Shown here in pieces: positions 36,609-47,832 of a stretch of DNA of 64,000 nt. The position numbers and the translations under genes were made by a program. Origin of the DNA: Cristatella mucedo (taxonomy: Eukaryota > Bryozoa > Phylactolaemata > Cristatellidae); the NCBI GenBank assembly GCA_009760855.2, contig WPIO01000016.1:1755001-1819000 (forward strand). The letters run 5' to 3'. The notes beneath the pieces are model-generated. The model made no database searches and was not told the DNA's origin. It saw only the letters and a program-made list of their open reading frames with translations. How positions within the stretch are numbered: the first letter of the stretch is position 1; the number at the start of each line of letters is the position of its first letter.

Positions 36609-37084
36609 GCACACCATTGCGCTCGCGCGTTTCGCAAATCCAGCGTCCAGCACAGACTCTCGGAGCTCCGCAGTCCGGTGGAATCCACCGCAAATTCGCC
36701 TGAAATCGGGTGCGCGAAGCTCCGACTTGGGCTGTGTAGTACACTACGCTATCGCTCAAGTGTGTCCAAAAAGATTTCGCGCGCTACGGCAAGCGCGCGT
36801 TCTCGTGCAATCGACTACAGCGACCCTGGCGGCGGATATCGGATTTGGCCCGACCCCATGGCTCCTCGCCAGGTCGTTGCAGTCGACCGAGCCCTCGGAC
36901 CGAGTTACTTGCTCGGGCGACGATCCGGAGGCTGATGTGCATTTGCACTCTTGCGTGACCAGGCGCGCAGACTTTCGATTCGCTATTGACGGCACCCCCA
37001 GGTCGGCGGGCCGCACCGATGAGCGTTGCTGCTGAATCTGGACAGCAGCGTTTCGAGCAGAAAACCGAGCGCACGTATTGCCAA
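36606..37084. other. Unassigned GC-rich sequence
   Basis: Overlapping frames on both strands, no recognised motif. Confidence 0.3.
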
Positions 37085-37335
37085 CCTCCCTGTGATTCAT
37101 CCTTCACGTGCTTCAGCGTGCTGACACTGTGCATGCTGCCACTAACCACATTTGCATGCTGACCCTGTGCATGTCACCCATAACCATATTATTCATTTTG
37201 TTTGCTTTTCAAGCATGATTTTACTTACCATTCAATTGCATTTCCCTTTGCAGCAAATGTAAAGCGCCTAAAAAGAGATTAAGTTCTCTGAGGGCACTTT
37301 ATCAAGTGCATTATTATTATTATTGTTATTATTAA
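37085..37335 (+). mobile_element. LINE family A 3' UTR fragment (A11)
   Basis: Runs from 'cctgtgattcatccttcacgtg' through the 3' UTR and stem-loop to (TTA)n at 37310-37334. It is very similar to the 3' end of the copy at 52855-53602. Confidence 0.9.
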
Positions 37336-37604
37336 CCTCGACGGAAGGCGCGTCGCGCTTCCAGGAAATCCGGAACTGGGCAAGGGCAAAATAGGCAGCA
37401 GGCCTGCGCCCGGCACCGCTCGCGATCCGGAGCGAAATCTCGCGAGAGCGCGCTGCTCTCGGGCTCGGGCATCCGGGTAACGACCGCCGCCTCGGCGGGA
37501 AAGGCGCCTACAGCGCTGCTGACCGACCGGAAGCTCAGTTCCCGAAGCTCCGCACTGCCTTGCCCCGCCCCCACGTAATGCGGCGCCCCCAAGTGTTTGG
37601 ATAA

Positions 37605-37700
37605 TAATACTAATACTAATAATAATATATTTGTGTAGTGCCCACCGAGAACTAAATCTCTATCTAGGCACTTTTACATGAGATATCAAAGGGAGCGTGG
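37605..37700 (-). mobile_element. LINE family A tail, minus strand
   Basis: The reverse complement has 'agtgcctagatagagatttagttctcggtgggcactacac' followed by an imperfect (TTA)n. Confidence 0.65.
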
Positions 37701-38247
37701 TCAAACGGTCAATGGGAGCGTGGACAAAATCGACAAGCAAATCATGGTCAGGATGGATCTTGGCGGCAGGGATCTGTCAACGTTATTACGAGATCGCCAA
37801 GATGATTTGAAAGACGCCAAGAAGAGGGAGCACCAAAGAAGTATTTCAACGTGGGCAACGTGGTAACGCGTGAGGCTCAGAAACTGTTTGTGCCTTCGCG
37901 CGCCGCCTGAGCCATCGTCAGAGTGGCGGCGCCATCGCAGAGATGGCGAGGCCTAGTCAAGACGTCGTAGTCGGCTAACTTCACTTTCATTTTCAGCTCC
38001 ACCATCAACAACGGTCGCGCCTTTCGCAGCAAAAAGTCTGACAGCTCAGCCTCGGTATCGTTCGGATTCGAGGAATCGCTGTGAGAATATTCTCACACGG
38101 ACGGAAGAGAAGTTTCAGTGCTGCCTGAATTCCGGCAGAAATTTCTGATGGGTGATTCATTCTTTTCACTGTGTGCCACAAGCTTCGTAACGACGATCTT
38201 TTCAACCTCTTTTCAACCTTTGACCCAAGAAATGGAAGAAAAGAAAT
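37701..38247. other. Unassigned flank of duplication unit 1
   Basis: No gene recognised. The left breakpoint of the duplication lies at 38247/38248, where similarity to the 46.5-kb region starts abruptly. Confidence 0.4.
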
Positions 38248-39506
38248 TGGTTGCTAGTTTTCGAGAAGCTCTGAATCTAATCCAGGCTTGCAAGTATCGG
38301 TCGAACGACGGTTGATTTGAAGGTCTTGGGGAACAATCCTGTTATCCACAGAAGCATTAAAAGTCCGAGCTGTGGCTGGACTAAGTTTGTCTGCCAGTGA
38401 CGACCGCAGAGGTGATGGTATCGCGTCTTCAGGAGATGGTATCAACCTGTGGGTGCAGCAACTATGGTTTTATGGTTTACTGTGGGTTGATGGTTTAATT
38501 AGTTTATGGGTAATATGGGTTTATGGTTGAACGAGGTAAAGTTTTTGCAAGGGTGAGAGTCACTGCGGGGGAGAGGACGCGGCAGTGGGGTAGCAGGACG
38601 GGGAGAGGAGAGCGGCTGTGCGGCGTAACGCTGCGAGCCTCGGCGGAATACACTCCAGTGCTTGAGCCCGTCCCCGTCGGTGCTCGTCTGCATTTCGTCA
38701 TTTCTCGTACTGGGTGCAGCTTACAGCATTAATGCGCGCACGCTTCTTTTCCAGCACGTGTAAAAACGTGACTAAAGAGGGATTTAAGTTCTACGAGCGT
38801 GCGGTCCGACTGTATTATTATTATTAATATTTACTTCAGAACGCACTTGCAGCTCGATGGCGTTTCGAGCGGCGCGCGACTGCGTACGCCCGGCAGCATA
38901 AACTCGTCAACTCGGCGCGACTGTAGACGTTTGAAATCGCGTGCGTTACTGCGCCAAAACGCGAACATTCTTTCCGTTTTCAGAGAGCATGCCGGGTACT
39001 CATACAGAGTGAGAGTGAGGAGCGAGCAGCCCCTCGGCTTTCATATCGAGGCTCTGGGCGGCTGCCAGTTGTCGTCAAATCGGCTGCGACGTCAGACGCG
39101 TGCGCGGCGACGCTTCGCTACGCTCGTGGGCTTACGCCTAGAATTAGAGGCACGCCCCCAGCCGTACCGCGAGCGGACGATGCCGCTTGGACGGATATGC
39201 GGCGGCGGCTACCTCGGCGGCGGCAACGTTTCGTAAGAGCGGCGTCGCCGCAGCAGCGGCGGCTGCGGGGTAGAGCCTGCTGCGCGACAACTATCGTTGA
39301 GTAATAATATTAATAATACGAGATTTGTATAGCCCCAAAAGGGATGGAATCTCCGCACTGAAAATCCGCAATTAAGAGAATAGGAAACTGCTGCCCTCCT
39401 TTGATTCAGCCCCAGCGATCGCCTTTAGGGACCGGATACCCGAAGGAGGAGCGCCGTCTTTCGCGGAAATAGTCCATCTCTCCGTGTCGACAGCGTCAGT
39501 CGACAA

Positions 39507-39788
39507 ATGCGCCTCCGGCGCCGCCGCAGATGCCGCCTTATGACCCACGCACGGGGGCCGCCAAATGTGCCGCTGCCACCGCCACAGATGCAGCCTTATG
39601 ACGCACAGAGGTGGACCGCCACCGCGGGATCAACGCATCGGAAATGCCGCAGGTTTTGCGAGCTTTGCAAACCGGTCGGCGGGTCCTGTCGAAAATGCGC
39701 CGTGGGCGCACGGAGATCGCCTGCCCCTTCGCGTCGAGCCCGAGGCCGCCGCCGCAACCGCCGCCCGCTCCCGAAGCTAGCCCTTGCT
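39507..39788 (+). CDS. Small ORF with CX2CX6CX2C, function unknown (tentative)
   Basis: A 94-residue plus-strand frame, repeated at 47833-48114. It is Arg/Pro-rich with PPPQMQPYDAQRW followed by FCELCKPVGGSCRKC, a four-cysteine pattern that could bind zinc. Just upstream, another frame encodes a related PPQMPPYD string, hinting at an internal repeat with a frameshift. It lies right before the profilin promoter. No family recognised; GC-rich DNA often gives such frames by chance. Confidence 0.2.
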
Positions 39789-40000
39789 TGACCTTGTTCC
39801 CGATGCGCCGGTGCGCGCGTTGGGTGCCTTGGCAATCGCAACGTAACCGCGGAACGAACACAGTGAAGCGTCGGATCGCTGTCATGTTTACTGTCCGCCC
39901 TTCTCTCCTCCCTTTTCTTCTCTGCCTTTCCTTAGCCCGGGGGAGAGGAGGGGCCGCGGCGCCGCAAAGATGTCTACGGCCGTTGATTGCCGGCGCCCTC

Positions 40001-40068
40001 AGTCCGCGTCCGCCGCCAGGAACTAATTTGTCGTGGCATATTCGTACGCGTACGAACGCTGATTGGTG
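40001..40068 (+). promoter_or_regulatory. Profilin promoter block with inverted CCAAT box (copy 1)
   Basis: The block contains 'aactaatttgtcgtggc', 'tattcgtacgcg' and 'gctgattggtg'. The same order recurs in copy 2 (48327-48394) and, diverged, at the third profilin (56645-56714). ATTGG at 40062-40066 is an inverted CCAAT box (NF-Y type). A conserved splice donor (gtgagtgg) follows about 75 bp downstream at 40140, so the noncoding first exon ends at 40139. Confidence 0.65.
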
Positions 40069-41382
40069 GAGCAGCGAAACTTGGCCGGCGGCACAGCCGA
40101 CCTCATTGCCATCTGCCGCCGTTGCTGGGAGCCGTGGAGGTGAGTGGCCGCCGAGCTGCGGGTTCTTTTCGGCGCGAATGCTACTGCGGCGTCTTTAGCG
40201 CGTGCCCTTGTATGTGTGTGTGCGCGCCTTATTTATGGCGGCTCGTCCATAGTAACGTGCTTCTTTCGCGACCGCTTCGCTAGTCGCTCTCGTCGAGCGC
40301 GCGGGTACGCAGATTGATTCCAGTAAGTAAGCACCGCTCCTCTGAGGATCAACATGTTCGTGCGGCGGTATGAGACTGCGCTTTGCTTTGTGTTTTAAAG
40401 TTGTCTGCTCTCGTCGACCTACTTGCAGGTCACTCGATCCACTTCAAGCAGGGCTCATACTTTCCCTTAGGGCGTCAGAACGCTACTTGCCGGGCGTGCA
40501 GTTGTACTACAACCCGCGAATGCTAGCGCAACGCTCGCTGCATTCCAGAGCCTTGCAATCGGCCTCCGGAGCTGGAGAGCTGAAGTGTTACCGTGGGTCC
40601 GGCGGCGGCAGATCTTCAGCAGAGTCTCACGAAGGCATAAGCGTGGACGTAGCCGGTAAAGAGATTCAGTCTGTATTCTTTTCTCAACGCGTACGCATAT
40701 ATGAGGCTTCGATAAATCACCGCAGTTTGGAAATGTAGTCGCGTCCCGTAATATCGCTGCGTACATTGGGAGGGGGCCGAGCTCAGAGCTTTGTCACCTT
40801 CATCGTTGGCCGCAAGTGAGGCGTACGTCAGTGGCCGGATCCTTCGCTGCGTCAGTTGCTTAGCCATCGGCCGCAGGTGAAGCGTTCGCGCCAATTACAA
40901 CAGCGGCAGCCTGTTGAATGTCTCACTAAAAGCCAATTGGTCACTCATCCGCGATCAAGTTGTCCAGGAGAAGGTAGATGCATTTCTGCTGACCGTCGAG
41001 GCGTGGATGACGCCCTGCTCTAGTGGCTGCGTATCTGACACAGGCCCGCCCGGTGCGTCATTCTTTAAAACCGTTCGAGCTCATGCTGCCGTAGAAATTG
41101 TACAATTGTACGCGGCGAAAGCAGCTCCTGCGGCGTCAACCCGGAGGCGTGGAGCAGATAATTAATTGGCGGTGAAAAAACCTGGCCTGTAGAGATTGCC
41201 TGAACGTCGTAAAGCGGCGGCTGTTGCCGCACAGCCTGAGAGTCCGGGTTGGCGAGCTAAGGTGTCGGACAGACAGACGGAAGCATGTGGTTCGGGGGGG
41301 GGTGCTGCTCGCGGCTCGCTTTTCATTGATTCCTGCCTCACCCGTTCGCGTCTCTCTCCTATAGGTAGAAACAGCAGCAACG

Positions 41383-42350
41383 ATGAGCTGGGACTCGTAT
41401 CTCGATAACTTGTGTGCTCAGAGCAACAGCGCCGACGGTGTGCAAAATGCCACTAAGTGTGCCATAATTAGCTTGGAGGGTGGGGCGTCGTGGACCACAC
41501 CTAATCACGTGAGTTGCTTGCTTACGACGCTGGACACGTTTGCCGTCCGAATTTTATTATTCGGCAGTCTAGCTTCGCAATACGCTGCACTCCGGCCTGG
41601 CGGCCGACATGAAACCGTGGCAAAAGTTCCTCGTCTTTTTCTTAGCCGCATGGCCTAAATCTGACGCCCTCGGAAGGACAGGCCATTGCAGACTCGATGA
41701 AGCGTGGGGACTTTTCGAAGTTCCAAGCGAGCGGCGTAACTGTGGAAGGTGAGAAGTACATGTTCATTAGAGAAGATGGAGCATTCGCCTCTGCAAAGAA
41801 AGCCGGCTTAGGTGCCCTCTCCATGATGAAAAGTAAATCGGGTCAGTACAGCAGCTGGGCGTGTCGCCATCTTGCTTCGGCTTTCTGGCACCTGTGGCTC
41901 TTGAATCGTCCATGCTGTCCAAGCTGTAGCCACGCGAGTGTCGAGTAAGACAGTGTTGCTTTGCGTCGGTGTGCATGCCCCGTAATTGCTCTGCCGTGGC
42001 ATTGGGAAGAAGAGCGCCTGGCTCCGGCACGGCCACCGTTGCATCGACGCTGGCCTGTGCACTGCGATAGCTAGCTAGCTAGCTAGCTGTCTCACGTTGC
42101 CGCCTGGGGTTGACGGGTTCGCACCTGCTTTTCAGTTGCTGCTGAGTTTCTGCCTGGTAGCCGCGGCCCTAGGGCTGGCTGCGGTGCCCTTCCGATGTCG
42201 CCCTGGAGGGTGACTTGACACTTGACTCGGGGTCGCTTCGCTTCCGTTGCAGCCGTGGTGATAGCGTTCACGCCCGAGGGCAAGGCCCAAGGCAAAACTA
42301 CGATGGCCGTTGGTGTTATTGTCGATTACCTCACATCGGTGGGCATGTAG
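41383..42350 (+). CDS. PFN: Profilin (copy 1)
   Basis: Three coding exons: 41383-41508, 41646-41841 and 42253-42350, with GT/AG introns in phases 0 and 1, giving 139 residues. A noncoding exon is inferred: donor at 40140, acceptor 'ctatag' before 41365. The protein begins MSWDSYLDNLCAQS, the actin- and poly-proline-binding profilin N-terminal helix with Trp3 and Tyr6. It has CAIISLEGGASWT, the central EGEKYMFIRED strand, AVVIAFTPEGK, and ends VDYLTSVGM, the C-terminal helix. Length is typical for profilin. Known: profilin binds monomeric actin, proline-rich partners such as formins, and phosphoinositides in the cytosol. The coding exons appear identical to copy 2; the third profilin is far more diverged. 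Start chosen by family N-terminus. Confidence 0.95.
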
Positions 42351-42692
42351 TCGCTGTGTAGCACAGCTCGCCGGCCACTTCGTTCGCGGCGATAAGACCT
42401 CTTTACCTTCCTTTGGACTGGCACTGGCTCTTAGTGCTGCCTGCCTGCTGCGCTCCGCCTCTGCTCCGACGATTGCTGTCAGGTACTCGGGCGGACAGAG
42501 CCTGCGGCCGAGTCTGGTAGCTAAGGACGTGCGACGGCCGCCATCGAATGGCGTCTCGGCTTCGGCTGCTGCTGCCGTCGCCTGGACGACGACTTCCGCA
42601 AAGCAGCCTTCGGCTAACAGTAGCCAGCCCAGGCAGTGACGAGCTTGCACCGGTCCACTAACCCACTGCTTTCCTTGCTGCCTGACTGAATC

Positions 42693-42698
42693 AATAAA
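42693..42698 (+). terminator. Poly(A) signal AATAAA, profilin copy 1
   Basis: AATAAA about 340 bases after the stop codon, within 'tcaataaatgacggtaaatg'. All profilin copies in the cluster place AATAAA in a similar context, followed by 'ggtaaa' or 'gtaaac' and 'gaag.gca'. Confidence 0.8.
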
Positions 42699-42719
42699 TG
42701 ACGGTAAATGAAGCACATT

Positions 42720-43764
42720 TTATTATTTCGTTACTCGAGCTCCTGATAAGTGAAACAAGATGAACAGGGTTTTCAAGCTAACGCTTGTGTTAAATGCATT
42801 GCAAATGCTCAAGGACGAGACCGGGGCAATGCCAGCAGACACGTGGAGCCAGACAATGTGTACATACCGGACAGCTGGGACTCGTTGGTAGATATGTAGT
42901 TGGACCAACTGACGTGGCTGCTGCCCAGGCCTTGCCTGCTGCCGGGTTCGTGCGAGGACGTCACAGGTCGCTGCCTGTTGAGTGCATTCGCCATCAGAGA
43001 GGTTCTGTTTATTTACTGCGGTCGATTGCAGCTTAATCTAAAGAGTCAAAGCTCAAATACGAATTGTAGAAAATGAAACGATGTTTTGTCTCGTCGAATC
43101 AAACCTTGAAAAGTCTACACGAAGGTCGTTGGCAGTAGTCGGACACTGACTTGGCCTAGGGCACTAGCCGACTGGAGCTACGACGGTTCGTGGAGCAATC
43201 TCTTACTCGTATCTCGTACGCCAGCAAAGTCGCTTGATTTGGGCGGTGCATGACCCCCTGCTGGCGTCAACAGATGTCTCCTGTAGACTGCCTCCTGCTG
43301 ACGAGTATGAAATACTGTGAGGCAGTCCGACAGAGACGATTTGCCACCCCCCCCCCGGCCACTTTTCGGTGGCTCCACTTTTGCGGGCGGTGGATGAGCC
43401 GTTCGCTGACTCACACTCTGGCTCTCTGTTCGGTATTCTTTCGACTCAAATTCGCTGCCGATAATTACACACAGTGCAGTACCTGTACCTGTACTTTGAA
43501 GTGTGCCACTATATGTGCTTGTACACCTGTACAAGTGCCTGTCGTTCGTGTCTGCCTATTCGTGGCCGATTTGCCACATATTTCAGCATTGGCTTGGGCC
43601 ATCGCTGCCGATTGCCACCGCTGCACGAGAACGTTGGTGTGCTAAGAGCTGAAACGTACGATTGCCCGAGGATGGACTGCTGGATCTTAGCCTGGAGCCA
43701 CTTTCTGCATACTTTTTTTTCGAGGGATCGTTGTGGACTGCAATCTATTGCCGTGCATTGCCCG
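42720..43764. other. Profilin 3' flank within duplication unit 1
   Basis: No gene recognised. It is repeated at 51118-52165. It contains a C homopolymer (43347) and a T run (43713) whose lengths differ between units. Confidence 0.5.
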
Positions 43765-43930
43765 ACAATAATTAATAGAAATATTAATAATAATACATTT
43801 GTACAGCATCCTCAGAGAGCTTAATCTCTTTCATTGTACTTTATGCAGAAGCTGTACAGGAAGCATGGCTAAATGGTTTATGTAGCACGTAAAATTTCTG
43901 CATTAATAATAGAAAATGAGGAAACATGTA
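43765..43930 (-). mobile_element. LINE family A 3' fragment interrupted by SINE
   Basis: On the minus strand, 'aaagagattaagctctctgagg', then 'atgtattattattaatat', is a family A tail. The element is split by the SINE at 43931 and resumes at 44096; in unit 2 it continues past 52543. Present in both units at the same place. Confidence 0.75.
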
Positions 43931-44087
43931 GATAGTCAATACTGGCCCTAGTGGTTAAGGTGCTCGGCCAAGGTTTGGCCGAGGTCGTGGGCTCGAGCCC
44001 GATGGCATTTGTGAGGCGCCTGAATAGAAATTAGGTTCTCTTAGGGCGCTTTATAAATGAATTATATATATATATATATATATATAT
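43931..44087 (+). mobile_element. tRNA-derived SINE with 8-bp target-site duplication (unit 1)
   Basis: A-box-like 'tggccctagtgg' (43943-43954) and B-box-like 'gggctcgagccc' (43989-44000) are followed by a tail ('gcgcctgaatagaaattagg', 'ttctcttagggcgcttt') and (TA)n. AACATGTA flanks it at 43923-43930 and 44088-44095. The tail resembles the LINE family A 3' stem-loop. Confidence 0.92.
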
Positions 44088-44150
44088 AACATGTAAATTA
44101 GGTTAGGGCAATGTGCACGCATTAGAACACTGAGGACAAATCACTCAGAC

Positions 44151-44659
44151 TTGACTTCACGGTTTTGTCGCTCACTTTTAGGTCTCTTCATTCTATGGCT
44201 CCAGCCTATCTTTCAGATATACTACCCCATCAGGCAAAGCATCGTACCACTCGCTTTTCGGAATCCAACAGTCTACAAATACCTCGTACAAACCTTAAAT
44301 CCTTTGGAGACCGTGCATTTAGCTCGTATGCTCCCACAGCCTGGAACTCCCTCCCGACCTGCATCAGAACATCCCCTGACCTGACCACATTTAAAAGAAT
44401 CTTAAAACCATACCTATTTAGGACAGCATTTAGTGGGTCCTTGTGATTCGTCCTCGATGTGCTTATGCGTGCTGACACTGTTCATGCTGCCACTAACCAC
44501 ATTTGCATGCTGACCCAGTGCATGTAACCCCTAACCATGTTATTCATTTTGTTTGTTTTTCAAGCATGATTTTACTTACCATTCAATTGCATTTTCCTTT
44601 GCAGCAAATGCAAAGCGCCTAGAAAGTGATTAAGTTCTCTGAGGGTCCTTTATCAAGTA

Positions 44660-44692
<33 letters not shown>

Positions 44693-44693
44693 G
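44151..44693 (+). mobile_element. LINE family A copy A13 at the duplication edge
   Basis: An open frame (44165-44446) gives SLTFRSLHSMAPAYLSDILP and PTAWNSLPTCIRTSPDLTTF, then the 3' UTR, stem-loop and (TTA)n to 44692. The first base of LINE similarity is the first base after the duplicated block, so its 5' truncation point coincides with the unit 1 breakpoint. Confidence 0.92.
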
Positions 44694-44879
44694 ACAAATA
44701 AGTTCACCGGTGGAGTGCAGACCACAACGGACTCGCTTTTAGCTGAAACTTATGGGTCATCGAAAGGAAACTTCAGGTGCCAGTGCCAAGAAACGATTTC
44801 CAAAGATCTCTTGAGTCCGTGATGCATTTTTGACCGCCGAATGATAATAATTTGGTTCGAGGGACGGCGATGCGATTAG

Positions 44880-45700
44880 AAAATAAAAATAACACATTTG
44901 TATAGCACTACCACAGAACTGAATCTTTCTCTCTAGGCAGTTTACAGACGCTGCACGTAAAGCATTCATAAATGTTTGGCGGTAATATCTGAAAGCAGCA
45001 GGCACACTATAAGCAAGCATATGCACACGAAGAATGAAGCTTAAACCCAGACCGGAAGTCGTCCACGTCACTTTCTGCACTTTACTTGCTAGGTTTGAGG
45101 TCTCAATATAAGAGTTCGGTTGATCTGCCATCACTCGTTCTAGTGTGTTTGATAGGAGCGGGAGAAGAGAGACTGGACGGAACCTGCTCGAGTCCTCTTA
45201 GTTTAGCGTTGCTTTCCTAATTAGTGGTCTTACTACAGTCTTTTTGAAAAGTGCCGGGACCTCTCCTGAGACTAAGGACGTATTTATGATGTTAAGTGAT
45301 GCATGACACCAGCAGATCTAAGCATCTAGAAGTAGGACAGTGGAACTAGGGTCCAGAGGACTAGTAGTCTTTTTTGATTGTAAGGGGAATTTCAGCATAA
45401 GGTCACTGGCGGCCTCCTTGACTGTAGACATCATTGATGTAATTGATGGGCCGGAGTTCAGAGGGAATGCTGCAACCGTAGGGATGGACTCTCTGATCTT
45501 CTCTATCTTGCTAACAAAGACGCTGGAGAAGGAAGCGATCGGATAGGTCAACACAAGGATCACGTGGTAAGGAGGTAATCTGGGGTGGTTAAGGAGATAA
45601 TGGATGGTAGACGTGAGTATTTCTGGATTTTGCATAGATGCCCATAACCGGATGGCGTGAGAGCTCCATGAAGGATAAATGAGGTCAAGGACAGGTAGAC
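44880..45700 (-). mobile_element. LINE family A copy A14 with internal deletion
   Basis: The minus-strand tail is at 44880-45060 (stem-loop variant 'agagaaagattcagttctgtgg'). The copy then jumps to the RT start region (45080-45180, SLLPLLSNTLERVMADQPNS, YIETSNLASK) and upstream sequence (45200-45660) matching 1-300. The catalytic RT core is missing, so a deletion of several hundred bases joins its ends near 45060-45090. Confidence 0.7.
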
Positions 45701-45935
45701 TGGAGCAAGCACGTTAAGCGACGTGCTCGCTCCAGTCAGAGAGGCAATCAGCTAAAACCAATGCTCGATGCACTCGAAAGGGCACCAGCGAACCAATGTT
45801 ATTCTTGTTGTCATTGACCATGCTACCACTAACCATTCGATCGTACTTCCTTTGGCGCAAATCTAAAATACCTAGAATAAGATAGTGCTCTTTGAGGCTG
45901 CTACTTGACATGTATTAATATTATTATTATTTTTA
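45701..45935 (+). mobile_element. LINE-like 3' fragment, eroded
   Basis: 'ttgttgtcattgaccatgctaccactaaccattcgatcgta', then 'ctagaataagatagtgctctttgaggctg' and (TTA)n-like sequence resemble a degraded family A 3' end. Confidence 0.55.
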
Positions 45936-46574
45936 TTCTTTCTAGACGCTCGACCCGTGTGCATTTCAAAGCATCTACTACTACCGGAGATTCCTGAGCT
46001 ATCAGTTTTCGCCAAAGCTCTTTAGCCAGCCGGCCGTTGGGTTACGGTGCCACAAAAACGAAGCAGCAATATCATTATCATTAGGACCTGATCAATGACT
46101 CTCTCCAATGCGGTATCGTGAACTTGACCCATACAATAGCTGTTTACTTAAAATAAACTCACTTTGATGACTTTAAAGAGTCACCCTCGATTCAATGCAA
46201 AGGTATCTGCTGCTTTTTATTAGTACGAGCAATCGCGGCAGATCAAGACTGATTACTCAGATCGCAACTGACTGGAACCAATTCCGGCCGATCAGAACCG
46301 GCCGTCCAGCGTACGGCGGCCACCATTGCAGGAGACCCCTCCCCTTCTTCACGTGAAGGACCCGAAGTCGCTGGGTCAAATGATTGCCGGTGCTGAGTTT
46401 TCAATCCCTCTTGAACTCTGCTACTGCCACTGCAGCCACCGTGTCGAGCAGACGTAGCGAGCGGACTACCCGCGGCCCAGCAGGTTAGAGTCAGCCGATC
46501 AGCTGTTTCTTCGGTAGCTCGAACGGGGAACTCTAAATCCGAACCTCCCTCTGCTTCTCGGGAGAGGCGCGTTA
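45936..46574. other. Unassigned spacer between duplication units
   Basis: Minus-strand frames (46243-46620) are open but not recognised. The frame runs across the unit 2 breakpoint at 46575, whereas unit 1 is broken at that point. Unit 2 may therefore retain the original junction and unit 1 the derived one. Confidence 0.3.
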
Positions 46575-47832
46575 TGGTTGCTAGTTTTCGAGAAGCTCTG
46601 AATCTAATCCAGGCTTGCAAGTATCGGTCGAACGACGGTTGATTTGAAGGTCTTGGGGAACAATCCTGTTATCCACAGAAGCATTAAAAGTCCGAGCTGT
46701 GGCTGGACTAAGTTTGTCTGCCAGTGACGACCGCAGAGGTGATGGTATCGCGTCTTCAGGAGATGGTATCAACCTGTGGGTGCAGCAACTATGGTTTTAT
46801 GGTTTACTGTGGGTTGATGGTTTAATTAGTTTATGGGTAATATGGGTTTATGGTTGAACGAGGTAAAGTTTTTGCAAGGGTGAGAGTCACTGCGGGGGAG
46901 AGGACGCGGCAGTGGGGTAGCAGGACGGGGAGAGGAGAGCGGCTGTGCGGCGTAACGCTGCGAGCCTCGGCGGAATACACTCCAGTGCTTGAGCCCGTCC
47001 CCGTCGGTGCTCGTCTGCATTTCGTCATTTCTCGTACTGGGTGCAGCTTACAGCATTAATGCGCGCACGCTTCTTTTCCAGCACGTGTAAAAACGTGACT
47101 AAAGAGGGATTTAAGTTCTACGAGCGTGCGGTCCGACTGTATTATTATTATTAATATTTACTTCAGAACGCACTTGCAGCTCGATGGCGTTTCGAGCGGC
47201 GCGCGACTGCGTACGCCCGGCAGCATAAACTCGTCAACTCGGCGCGACTGTAGACGTTTGAAATCGCGTGCGTTACTGCGCCAAAACGCGAACATTCTTT
47301 CCGTTTTCAGAGAGCATGCCGGGTACTCATACAGAGTGAGAGTGAGGAGCGAGCAGCCCCTCGGCTTTCATATCGAGGCTCTGGGCGGCTGCCAGTTGTC
47401 GTCAAATCGGCTGCGACGTCAGACGCGTGCGCGGCGACGCTTCGCTACGCTCGTGGCTTACGCCTAGAATTAGAGGCACGCCCCCAGCCGTACCGCGAGC
47501 GGACGATGCCGCTTGGACGGATATGCGGCGGCGGCTACCTCGGCGGCGGCAACGTTTCGTAAGAGCGGCGTCGCCGCAGCAGCGGCGGCTGCGGGGTAGA
47601 GCCTGCTGCGCGACAACTATCGTTGAGTAATAATATTAATAATACGAGATTTGTATAGCCCCAAAAGGGATGGAATCTCCGCACTGAAAATCCGCAATTA
47701 AGAGAATAGGAAACTGCTGCCCTCCTTTGATTCAGCCCCAGCGATCGCCTTTAGGGACCGGATACCCGAAGGAGGAGCGCCGTCTTTCGCGGAAATAGTC
47801 CATCTCTCCGTGTCGACAGCGTCAGTCGACAA

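Larger units (their letters stand above)
38248..44150 (+). repeat. Segmental duplication unit 1 (profilin block)
   Basis: Collinear and nearly identical to 46575-52543 (offset 8327 at the left, 8397-8400 on the right). Differences I can see are about ten single-base or homopolymer changes, one 3-bp and one (TA)n length change, and a ~75-79 bp segment missing here near 40310. It carries upstream sequence with an eroded LINE A tail (38750-38830), the complete profilin gene, its 3' flank, a minus-strand LINE A 3' fragment starting near 43765, and a SINE. Its right edge meets the LINE fragment beginning at 44151. Confidence 0.95.

Noticed and set aside
39611..40198. 195-residue plus-strand frame over the profilin promoter (repeated at 47937-48524)
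   Set aside because: It overlaps the conserved promoter block and first-exon donor, has no recognised domain, and is typical of GC-rich DNA.
41383..41658. Profilin read as a 91-residue unspliced ORF
   Set aside because: After residue 42 it reads into intron 1. The splice sites and the match of the next exon to profilin show the true structure.
42132..42716. 194-residue minus-strand frame across profilin exon 3 and 3' UTR (and its copy at 50529-51113)
   Set aside because: Antisense shadow; the plus strand carries the conserved profilin C-terminus.
43989..44000. B-box-like motif taken as a tRNA gene
   Set aside because: There is no cloverleaf; it continues into a LINE-like tail and recurs in dispersed copies, so it is a SINE.
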